DNA of 7,439 nucleotides from Candidatus Atribacteria bacterium 1244-E10-H5-B2 (lineage in GTDB: Bacteria; Atribacterota; JS1; SB-45; 34-128). The DNA lies in the NCBI GenBank assembly GCA_003575245.1, contig NMQN01000701.1:1-7439 (forward strand). Reading direction: 5' to 3'. Both the position numbers and the translations under genes were made by a program. Below, piece by piece: positions 1 through 4,747 of the stretch (its first letter is position 1; every line of letters starts with the position of its first letter). The notes under the pieces were generated by a model. It saw nothing but the letters and a program-made list of their open reading frames with translations, ran no database searches and was not told the origin of the DNA.

Positions 1-22
1 ATGAGACCTTTAACAGCTCCAT
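1..22 (-). CDS. 5' end of an unidentified gene, cut by the left edge
   Basis: Only the first seven codons are inside the window (M-E-L-L-K-V-S), so no function can be given. The call rests on an almost ideal ribosome binding site: on the minus strand AAGGAGGAG (36 to 28) precedes an ATG at 22-20, with 7 nt between the AGGAGG core and the start. It lies downstream of the radical SAM gene on the same strand after a gap of about 208 bp. I see no convincing terminator in that gap, so cotranscription is possible. The start is well supported; the identity is unknown. Confidence 0.6.
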
Positions 23-116
23 TTTTTCTCCTCCTTATAATATTAAATGCTTTATAAAATATCCACATTTACAAATCTATGTATCCTATTTTGTCTACTT
101 TTGTTTCTCGCTCTTT

Positions 117-163
117 TCACTCTTTTACAGCCTGAGGAATACCTATTTTTTTAAATCACCTCC
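117..163 (-). other. Strong Shine-Dalgarno followed by an ATA-started mini-ORF
   Basis: On the minus strand GGAGGTGA (163 to 156), a perfect match to the anti-SD of 16S rRNA, is followed after 9 nt by ATA (146 to 144). That ATA opens a nine-codon frame reading (I/M)GIPQAVKE and ending in TGA at 119-117. No ATG, GTG or TTG lies at a usable distance. Reading through the TGA gives about 15 more codons to the next stop. It could be a leader peptide for the gene at the left edge, the remains of a decayed gene, or a chance SD-like sequence. What is seen is only the SD and the short frame; translation is speculative. Confidence 0.25.
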
Positions 164-230
164 AATTATTATGGTTAAAAATGTTATATATGTTGATTAA
201 ATTAATTATAGCACATTTAACTTAAACTAT

Positions 231-1583
231 TTAAATTTTTATTATTGATTTTATTTGTTGATAAGCTTGGGCGGTGAAATCAGGCGATAAATAAGGTAAA
301 AGTGCATCATTATGAAATAGGGGGTCAACATCTCCCTTTAAATTAAAATAAGTCCTGGCTTCGTCCCAGACCTTCGTACCCGGAATGGCCGAAAATTTAG
401 CTAAACGCGGATGGGCGCCACAATCTATCACAAAACGGATGGAATCAATAATTTCCTGAACATCTTGTCCGGGTATCCCAATTAAAAGATAGGCGCCGAT
501 CTGAGGAGGCTTAAATCCTGCTTCTAAAAGGCAATTCACCGCCTTTTTAAATTCAATATTAGTAATCTTTCCTCCTGTCTCTGACTGGACCCGGGGATCT
601 TCTGTCTCAAAACCCAACCTGATGGTCTCTACTCCTGCCTGGTACATCTTGTAAGCTATTTCTTTATTTATCATTCGGGCATGAATTCCATTGGGAGTAT
701 GAAGCCTGATGGCCAGTTTTTTATTGATTAATTCCTCTAAAATAACCAGAAAATTATCTTCCGAATTTATCAATAAGGCATCATCATAAAAGATAAAATC
801 TTTTACTCCTCTTCTCTTGTTCCAATATTCTATCTCCTTTGCCACTTCTTCAGGGTTTCTAAATTCCAGTTTGGGATTTATTTTAAAAGAAGCGCAATAA
901 CTACAACGGTAAGGACAGCCCCGAGAGGATAAGATAGAGATATAATCAAGATCCAAATAGAGGTCCCAGGCCGGATAAGGCAGGTTATCTAACCCTTTTT
1001 CGTATTTTGAATAATCATTTTTGTTCCCGCTAAGCTGTTCTAATATTTTTATTAAATCTCTTATACTATTTCCTTTTATTACATAATCAGCACCGGAGAA
1101 TTTAAAGGCATGCTCAAAGCATAAAGTAGCATAGACCCCTCCTAAAATTATGGGAATATCGGGAAAAATTTTTTCAATTATCTCTATCGCCCTGAACACC
1201 CCGGGATACCAGTAGGTCATAATAGAGGTAATCAATACTCCCTGGGGCAGAGGCAGCTTTTTTAATTTATTCAGGAAAATTTCTTCGGTAATCCCATAAC
1301 GGCTATATTGACGGGGTATATTTTTTAAAATTGCAGGTTTTTTGACTTCTTCTTTATAGAAAGGACCCCGGCCAAATTCATCTTTTTTAGGAAATTCTCT
1401 ATTCTTTAACTTTAAAATCTCCCGATTATAACGATCCATACAGTCTATATAACTAATCTCATAACCCTGTTCCCTCAAGATACTGGCAATATATAATAGC
1501 CCTAAGGGCTTAGACCAGAAATCATAAGCCGTAAAATCATAAATCCAGGGATTAATCAACAACAGATTATAATTTTTTTTCAT
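231..1583 (-). CDS. B12-binding-domain radical SAM protein
   Basis: A 450-residue protein with the layout of cobalamin-binding radical SAM enzymes. Residues about 8-185 form a Rossmann-like B12-binding-type region, with the PLGLLYIAS and ILGGVYAT motifs typical of the family. The DxHxxG motif used for base-off cobalamin ligation is not visible. The radical SAM barrel covers about 215-405. It has the SRGCPYRCSYC signature, giving the 4Fe-4S ligands Cys223, Cys227 and Cys230, followed by FYDDALL and the strand motifs RLGFET and LLIGIPGQ. Such proteins reductively cleave S-adenosylmethionine; substrates range from methylations to ring rearrangements, and the substrate here cannot be told. The C-terminus is short, with no extra domain. 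I chose the ATG at 1583; a TTG lies one codon upstream, and neither has a good Shine-Dalgarno. It stands alone, about 205 bp from its upstream neighbour, so the context gives no pathway. Confidence 0.9.
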   Translation of the reverse strand: MKKNYNLLLINPWIYDFTAYDFWSKPLGLLYIASILREQGYEISYIDCMDRYNREILKLKNREFPKKDEFGRGPFYKEEVKKPAILKNIPRQYSRYGITEEIFLNKLKKLPLPQGVLITSIMTYWYPGVFRAIEIIEKIFPDIPIILGGVYATLCFEHAFKFSGADYVIKGNSIRDLIKILEQLSGNKNDYSKYEKGLDNLPYPAWDLYLDLDYISILSSRGCPYRCSYCASFKINPKLEFRNPEEVAKEIEYWNKRRGVKDFIFYDDALLINSEDNFLVILEELINKKLAIRLHTPNGIHARMINKEIAYKMYQAGVETIRLGFETEDPRVQSETGGKITNIEFKKAVNCLLEAGFKPPQIGAYLLIGIPGQDVQEIIDSIRFVIDCGAHPRLAKFSAIPGTKVWDEARTYFNLKGDVDPLFHNDALLPYLSPDFTAQAYQQIKSIIKI

Positions 1584-1603
1584 CAATAATTTAGTTCTTT
1601 TAC

Positions 1604-1631
1604 TTTTAATTTTAATTTTAATCTTAATTTT
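1604..1631. repeat. TTTTAA hexamer tandem repeat
   Basis: Three exact TTTTAA units (1604-1621) are followed by a TCTTAA variant and a partial TTTT. The array lies in the untranslated leader of the radical SAM gene, about 20 bp upstream of its start. It may only reflect AT-rich low-complexity sequence, though a 6-bp array can slip and change leader length. Confidence 0.5.
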
Positions 1632-1645
1632 CTAAAACAAAATCT

Positions 1646-1681
1646 GTTCTGCAGCAGTTAAGTCGTTGCGAAAAACAGAAC
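1646..1681. repeat. Imperfect hairpin, possible minus-strand terminator
   Basis: GTTCTG (1646-1651) is complementary to CAGAAC (1676-1681), and the inner arms CAGC and GTTG add four more pairs as plus-strand RNA (one G-U). Read on the minus strand, the stem is followed by AGATTTTGTTTT, an interrupted T-tract. It could therefore weakly terminate transcripts from the 154-residue protein gene before the radical SAM gene. The stem is irregular, so the terminator role is uncertain. Confidence 0.35.
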
Positions 1682-1692
1682 AAGCCTGCCCC

Positions 1693-1731
1693 CCCCTGTT
1701 TTCACAGAGACTAGCTCTGCGAAAGCAGGGG
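1693..1731. repeat. GC-rich imperfect palindrome
   Basis: The arms CCCCTG-TTTTC-A-CAGAG and CTCTG-CGAAAG-CAGGGG form a 17-position stem with one A-C mismatch and one G-U pair, around the loop ACTAG. It overlaps the run of eight C at 1689-1696. It is clearly richer in GC than the sequence around it. No T-tract follows on either strand, so it is not a standard terminator. A dispersed REP-like palindrome is the more likely explanation. Confidence 0.5.
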
Positions 1732-1788
1732 AAGCAATCTCAATAAAACCTGCAATATTTTTAGATTCCAGTTCATTCAGTTGGTAAC

Positions 1789-2253
1789 TTAAAAAGTCCC
1801 TACAATAAAAAAATTCTTCTCCGCCAGAAAAATATCATTGATATACACTCTTACCTTCCACTCCCCGGGCAATTGAGAGGCATAATTACCCTTAATCTTT
1901 ATCCAGTACCAGGTGCGATAATTAGTATAACTGCCAGCTTCCATCTTAACTTCTCCCCGGTGATACAATTTACCTTCTGGAGTAATCCATTCCCACTTAA
2001 GCAGAAACTTCTCCGTAGAATCATAAGAAAATCTAAGCCAGGTAACTGCTTTCTCGTCCTGGGGAAAGAAAAAATTGGTCTTTCTTAGTGGGTTCTTTTC
2101 CAGAACATCTTTACAAAGAGCAATCTTTTGCAGATATTCTGAATCCTTAGCTACCTCCTGCGCTATGCTTACTCCAGAGAAAATCATTAAAAATATCAAT
2201 ACAAACAACCACAACTCAATACTAAAAATATTTTTTTTCTCTCTAATCGACAT
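1789..2253 (-). CDS. Secreted or membrane-anchored protein of unknown function, probable beta-sandwich
   Basis: A 154-residue protein I cannot assign to a named family. The N-terminus has basic residues (REKK), a hydrophobic core at about 13-28 and a plausible signal peptidase I site after Ser-Ile-Ala31, which would leave a mature protein of about 123 residues. There is no lipobox cysteine. The mature part alternates hydrophobic and aromatic residues in short strands (VTWLRFSYDS, FLLKWEWITPEGKLYHRGEV, YRTWYWIKI). It ends with LPGEWKVRVYINDIFLAEKNFFIVG, split here as in extracellular Ig-like or carbohydrate-binding-like sandwiches, where a 'PGEW-V-VY' strand is common. The ATG at 2253 is supported by GGGGG (2266 to 2262 on the minus strand), 8 nt upstream. 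The gene lies between the fmdB terminator and the hairpin pair, so it is probably transcribed alone; no clear promoter is visible. Confidence 0.75.
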   Translation of the reverse strand: MSIREKKNIFSIELWLFVLIFLMIFSGVSIAQEVAKDSEYLQKIALCKDVLEKNPLRKTNFFFPQDEKAVTWLRFSYDSTEKFLLKWEWITPEGKLYHRGEVKMEAGSYTNYRTWYWIKIKGNYASQLPGEWKVRVYINDIFLAEKNFFIVGTF

Positions 2254-2373
2254 TTACTTTACCCCCTTTTTTTATTAACCGGATAACTAGTACCAACTAA
2301 CTAAATAATTATTCTACAAACCAAACCTAAATTCCTGCATACTTTCAAAAAAATATTATTTATTTTTAAAGAT

Positions 2374-2416
2374 AAAAAAGGTAACGGCTTATCTTTACTA
2401 AAACCATTACCTTTTT
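2374..2416 (-). terminator. Intrinsic terminator of fmdB (works in either direction)
   Basis: The arms AAAAAGGTAACGG (2375-2387) and CCATTACCTTTTT (2404-2416) pair with a single C-A mismatch around a 16-nt loop. On the minus strand the stem ends in a run of T copied from the A-run at 2374-2379. It starts about 30 nt after the fmdB stop codon, the usual place for a rho-independent terminator. The A/T flanks are symmetrical, so it could also stop plus-strand transcription. Confidence 0.8.
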
Positions 2417-2446
2417 AAATTTTTTATTTGTATAAAATCTTTATTT

Positions 2447-2677
2447 TTATCCACAGGTCGAACAAGAACCAGATGAGCAAGAACTGCAAGAGCTTGAGCT
2501 TGAACTCATCGAAGACGAAGTTTTTCCGGTGCAGACTCCAAAACCATTAAAAATCCTTTTGATACTCTTGCTCTTACATTTGGTACAGGATATCCTACCT
2601 TCTTCCATCTCTTTGATACTTGCTCTAACCTCGAAGGTTTTATGGCAGTCCTGACATTCAAAATCATAGTTTGGCAT
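2447..2677 (-). CDS. FmdB-family zinc-ribbon protein
   Basis: A 76-residue protein that starts MPNYDFECQDC, the hallmark of the FmdB/CxxC_CxxC_SSSS zinc-ribbon family. Four cysteines in two CxxC knuckles (Cys8/Cys11 and Cys31/Cys34) should bind one zinc. They are followed by SIKRIFNGFG, also typical. The C-terminal third is a serine-rich linker (about 53-63) ending in a cysteine-rich tail with Cys64, Cys67, Cys72 and Cys75, which could bind a second metal. The family was named from a putative regulator of a formamidase/amidase operon, but its general role is not established. The ATG at 2677 has an AGGAAGGA Shine-Dalgarno about 9 nt upstream. It has its own promoter (2761-2733) and terminator (2416-2374), so it is a single-gene transcript. 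Confidence 0.92.
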   Translation of the reverse strand: MPNYDFECQDCHKTFEVRASIKEMEEGRISCTKCKSKSIKRIFNGFGVCTGKTSSSMSSSSSSCSSCSSGSCSTCG

Positions 2678-2732
2678 CTCAATTTTTCCTTCCTTTTCAT
2701 ACTATTTTTGTCAACTTTATTTTCTATATTTA

Positions 2733-2761
2733 TTTATACTCCAAACTATCCTTTCTGTCAA
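2733..2761 (-). promoter_or_regulatory. Vegetative-sigma-type promoter of fmdB
   Basis: On the minus strand TTGACA (2761 to 2756), a perfect -35, is followed after exactly 17 bp by TATAAA (2738 to 2733), a five-of-six -10. Transcription should start near 2726, giving a leader of about 48 nt before the fmdB ATG. The match is close enough to suggest steady, strong expression. Confidence 0.8.
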
Positions 2762-2779
2762 GAAAAAAATCAATAAAAT

Positions 2780-2831
2780 CTCTGTAAAGCTTGTTTAAAA
2801 AACCTGCCAAAGGACCGTCCCCTGGTAGGTT
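2780..2831. repeat. Palindromic direct repeat, copy A
   Basis: Copy A begins CTCTGTAAAGCTT and contains a palindrome, AACCTGCC...GGTAGGTT, around the centre GGACCGTCC. The stem spans about 2799-2833 when the flanking A and T runs are counted. It matches copy B at 48 of 52 positions, offset by 82 bp. The core CCGTCCCC resembles REP-type palindromes that in some low-GC bacteria are linked to IS200-like (RAYT) transposases. That link is inferred from memory of such elements; no transposase gene is present here. Confidence 0.7.
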
Positions 2832-2861
2832 TTATTTTCTATAAATTTTTAATTTTATAAA

Positions 2862-2913
2862 CTCTGTAAAGCTTACCTAAAAAACCTGCCAGAGGACCGT
2901 CCCCTGGTAGGTT
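2862..2913. repeat. Palindromic direct repeat, copy B
   Basis: The second copy differs from copy A at four positions. One change restores a G-C pair in the stem (G2892 with C2904), so copy B folds slightly better, leaving an A-C mismatch at 2893/2903 and a G-U pair. The remaining differences fall between the CTCTGTAAAGCTT box and the palindrome. The right end runs into a 15-bp tandem duplication. Confidence 0.7.
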
Positions 2914-2928
2914 GTCCCCTGGTAGGTT
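2899..2928. repeat. 15-bp perfect tandem duplication
   Basis: GTCCCCTGGTAGGTT occurs twice without a gap (2899-2913 and 2914-2928). It duplicates the right arm of palindrome B, so the left arm could pair with either copy. It looks like a replication-slippage product. Confidence 0.85.
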
Positions 2929-3022
2929 CTCGCAATGCACGATGCAAAGTTAGGAATTTTAGTGGAGTAGTTAGATAAAAAGAAGAATGCTACTTTTTTC
3001 TATCTTTTCTTCTCTTTCTTAA

Positions 3023-3057
3023 CTCAATACTCAATACTATATACTCGATACTATATT
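3023..3057. repeat. Five units of a 7-bp tandem repeat
   Basis: The sequence reads in strict 7-bp register: CTCAATA, CTCAATA, CTATATA, CTCGATA, CTATATT. The first two units are identical and the others differ at one to three positions. The array ends 11 bp before the -35 box of the K+ operon promoter, so a change in copy number would change what lies just upstream of that promoter. Confidence 0.7.
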
Positions 3058-3068
3058 ACGAATTTGGT

Positions 3069-3097
3069 TTGACAAATACCTAAAAAGAGTATAAAAT
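3069..3097 (+). promoter_or_regulatory. Promoter of the riboswitch/K+ uptake operon
   Basis: TTGACA (3069-3074) is a perfect -35. The -10 is best read as TAAAAT (3092-3097) with 17-bp spacing; the overlapping TATAAA at 3090-3095 would give 15 bp. Transcription is expected to start near 3104, just upstream of the c-di-AMP aptamer, giving an untranslated leader of about 295 nt before trkA. Confidence 0.7.
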
Positions 3098-3124
3098 TCG
3101 AAAGTAAAAAAGGACTATTATATT

Positions 3125-3262
3125 TTAATCGTTAAATCCCTCAAAAGGAGGGAACGGGGGAACCAAGATTTTGGGGTGAATCTCATTACCTTTAACTTTG
3201 GTAATGAGTAGGGCATTCCTTTCAGCTCGAACCCGTCAGCTAACCTCGTCAGCGCGGAAGGA
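3125..3262 (+). ncRNA. c-di-AMP riboswitch aptamer (ydaO-yuaA class)
   Basis: The conserved blocks of this class occur in the right order: GGGGGAACC (3156-3164), TTGGGGTGAATC (3171-3182), CGAACCCGTCAGCTAACC (3228-3245), then CTCG and GGAAGG (3256-3261). Supporting stems are visible: CGTT/AGCG (3130-3133 with 3251-3254), TCCCTC/GAGGGA (3137-3142 with 3148-3153), ACGGG/CCCGT (3154-3158 with 3232-3236), CCAA/TTGG (3163-3166 with 3171-3174), and a variable 9-bp hairpin CTCATTACC/GGTAATGAG (3182-3190 with 3200-3208). The class senses cyclic di-AMP and typically turns off K+ uptake and cell-wall genes when the ligand is bound. The position ahead of trkA fits this exactly. The outer boundaries are approximate by about 10 nt. 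Confidence 0.95.
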
Positions 3263-3298
3263 GATATGATAATCAGGATATATTTTTTAAATATTTCA

Positions 3299-3330
3299 GA
3301 GAAACTAAAATCAGATAGTTTCTCTTTTTT
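3299..3330 (+). terminator. Riboswitch-linked intrinsic terminator
   Basis: A perfect 9-bp stem, GAGAAACTA (3299-3307) with TAGTTTCTC (3316-3324), has an 8-nt loop and is followed by six T. It begins about 37 nt after the aptamer and 75 nt before the TTG of trkA, so it is the likely expression platform. By analogy with other ydaO-class switches, bound c-di-AMP should favour termination. I could not find a clear antiterminator pairing with the 5' arm, so the switching mechanism is inferred. Confidence 0.88.
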
Positions 3331-3386
3331 AATTGAAAGGGTTCAATAAATAACTGATTAACTTTAAGTTTAAATAAAAATAAAAC

Positions 3387-3393
3387 GAGGTGA
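3387..3393 (+). promoter_or_regulatory. Ribosome binding site that sets the trkA start
   Basis: GAGGTGA lies 5 nt before TTG at 3399. An upstream in-frame GTG at 3390 lies inside this site and has only A/T-rich sequence ahead of it. The TTG is therefore the better start, and it gives the normal TrkA N-terminus MKIIIIGAG. Confidence 0.8.
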
Positions 3394-3398
3394 ATCTC

Positions 3399-4745
3399 TT
3401 GAAAATAATTATTATAGGAGCAGGAAAAGTTGGTTGTCAAATAGCTAAAACTCTTTCTTCAGAAAATCACGATGTAACATTAATCGAAAAAAATGATACA
3501 ACCCGACAGTCCGCTCAAAATAATTTAGATGTACTCACTATTTTAGGCAATGGAGCCAATGTTCGCACTTTAGAAGAAGCGGGAATCAAACAAGCAGATA
3601 TGATAATTGCTGTAACCAGCAGCGATGAAGCAAACATGATAGCCTGTATGACTGCAAAGCAATTTGGTGTGCCTCAAAAAATTGCCCGTATTAGAAATCC
3701 TGAATATCTGTATGCTAATGCCTTATCACGAGAAAAATTAGGAATAGACCTTACTATCAATCCGGAAAGAGCTACCGCCAAAGAAATAGTTAAATTACTT
3801 AAATCACCAATAAATGTTGCTCAAGTACAGAGCTTCGCTGGGGGGAAGGTTCAGCTTTTTGAACTTAAAGTTGAAGACAGTTTCCCTTTTATTAACCAAC
3901 AATTAAAATCTATTATCTTTAAATATCCTATATTAGTTACCGCTATTTATCGAAATGACAAAATAATTATTCCTGACGGAGAAGAAAAAATTATTGTAGG
4001 CGATAACTTATATATTTTAATTAAAAAAGACTATTTTGCAGGGCTAAATGAAATTTTCAACGAAAAACCTCTAAGCATGCAAAATGTTATGATTTTGGGA
4101 GGAAGCAGAATTGGTATTCAAACTGCCGCAATATTAGCAAAACTGGGTATTGATACTAAGTTGATTGAAAGAGATAAAGAAAAATGTGAAAAAATTGCCG
4201 AAAGTCTTCCACACACCCTGGTAATAAATGGCGATGGTACAAATATTGATCTTTTAAAATCTGAAGGTATAGAAACCACTGATGGTTTCGTTGCAGTTAC
4301 CGGATTTGATGAAGATAATCTTTTAGTAGCCTTATTAGCCAAACACTTGGGCACAAAAAAGGTAATTGCCAAAGTAGATAGAATGAACTATGTTCCCATA
4401 TTGGAAAAAATTGGAGTAAATGCTGTGGTAAACCCCAGAATAACTACTGCTTCTGCCATCTTACGATTTATTCGAAGAGGGAAAATTATCTCTTTAACTT
4501 TATTAAAAGAAGGAGAAGCAGAAGTTATTGAATTAATAGTTAGCCCCCACTCAAAAATTATTAACAAACCATTAAAAAAAGCTAATTTACCCCAGAATAG
4601 TATTATCGGCGCAATTGTCCGTAAAGATAGAGTTATTATCCCTCACGGTAATGATATTATTCAACCTGAAGATAAAATAATCATCTTTGCCTTGTCATCC
4701 GATATAAAGAAAATTGAAAAAATATTCGATGGTGAGGAGAAATAA
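3399..4745 (+). CDS. trkA: TrkA, K+ uptake regulatory subunit with two RCK units
   Basis: A 448-residue cytosolic protein that gates Trk/Ktr potassium channels by binding NAD(H) or adenine nucleotides. It has the normal full TrkA length, with two tandem halves. The first Rossmann RCK-N domain (about 1-130) has the GAGKVG loop (Gly7, Gly9, Gly12) and acidic Glu30 at the end of the second strand. A TrkA-C lobe follows at about 135-215. The second RCK-N (about 228-350) has a modified loop, GGSRIG (Gly234-Gly239, with Ser236 replacing the middle Gly), then LIERD. The second TrkA-C lobe (about 365-445) contains the repeated IPHG-D-I-PED-IIIF pattern. TrkA-C lobes of this superfamily are known c-di-AMP binding sites in some species; whether this one binds is unknown. 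It is the first gene after the riboswitch, and trkH follows after 2 bp. Alternative start: GTG at 3390. Confidence 0.95.
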   Translation: MKIIIIGAGKVGCQIAKTLSSENHDVTLIEKNDTTRQSAQNNLDVLTILGNGANVRTLEEAGIKQADMIIAVTSSDEANMIACMTAKQFGVPQKIARIRNPEYLYANALSREKLGIDLTINPERATAKEIVKLLKSPINVAQVQSFAGGKVQLFELKVEDSFPFINQQLKSIIFKYPILVTAIYRNDKIIIPDGEEKIIVGDNLYILIKKDYFAGLNEIFNEKPLSMQNVMILGGSRIGIQTAAILAKLGIDTKLIERDKEKCEKIAESLPHTLVINGDGTNIDLLKSEGIETTDGFVAVTGFDEDNLLVALLAKHLGTKKVIAKVDRMNYVPILEKIGVNAVVNPRITTASAILRFIRRGKIISLTLLKEGEAEVIELIVSPHSKIINKPLKKANLPQNSIIGAIVRKDRVIIPHGNDIIQPEDKIIIFALSSDIKKIEKIFDGEEK

Positions 4746-4747
4746 AA

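Larger units (their letters stand above)
2678..3398. other. Divergent intergenic region without protein genes
   Basis: This 721-bp gap separates divergently transcribed fmdB and trkA. It contains the fmdB promoter, two palindromic direct repeats with a short tandem duplication, a 7-bp tandem repeat, the K+ operon promoter, the c-di-AMP aptamer and its terminator, all listed separately. I see no credible reading frame in it. From 2929 to 3022 I recognise nothing: a purine-rich stretch is followed by a pyrimidine-rich one with only weak, irregular pairing. Confidence 0.7.

Noticed and set aside
117..146. UGA recoding (selenocysteine or alternative genetic code) in the short minus frame
   Set aside because: The large genes in the window show no in-frame UGA, no selenocysteine hairpin is evident, and the extension adds only about 15 codons.
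1873..2278. Two plus-strand frames opposite the exported protein gene
   Set aside because: They are antisense to a gene with a good ribosome site and signal peptide, and they show no domain or ribosome site of their own.
2506..2700. Minus-strand frame of 64 codons overlapping fmdB, starting MKRKEKL
   Set aside because: It overlaps the zinc-ribbon gene in another frame, reads as its shifted copy and has no family features.
2709..2714. Second TTGACA on the minus strand as an additional fmdB promoter
   Set aside because: No -10-like sequence lies 16-18 bp downstream, and it would place the start within the fmdB ribosome site region.
2780..2913. CRISPR array
   Set aside because: There are only two imperfect repeats of about 52 bp with a 30-bp AT-rich interval, and no cas genes. 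The palindrome fits a REP-like element better.
2964..3006. Purine/pyrimidine-rich inverted repeat as a terminator
   Set aside because: Pairing is short, broken by bulges and driven by A/T runs; no gene ends nearby that would need it.
3182..3208. Perfect 9-bp hairpin as a terminator or operator
   Set aside because: It is the variable stem inside the c-di-AMP aptamer and has no T-tract.
4118..4372. Minus-strand frame inside trkA
   Set aside because: It is antisense to a conserved RCK domain; its composition simply mirrors trkA.
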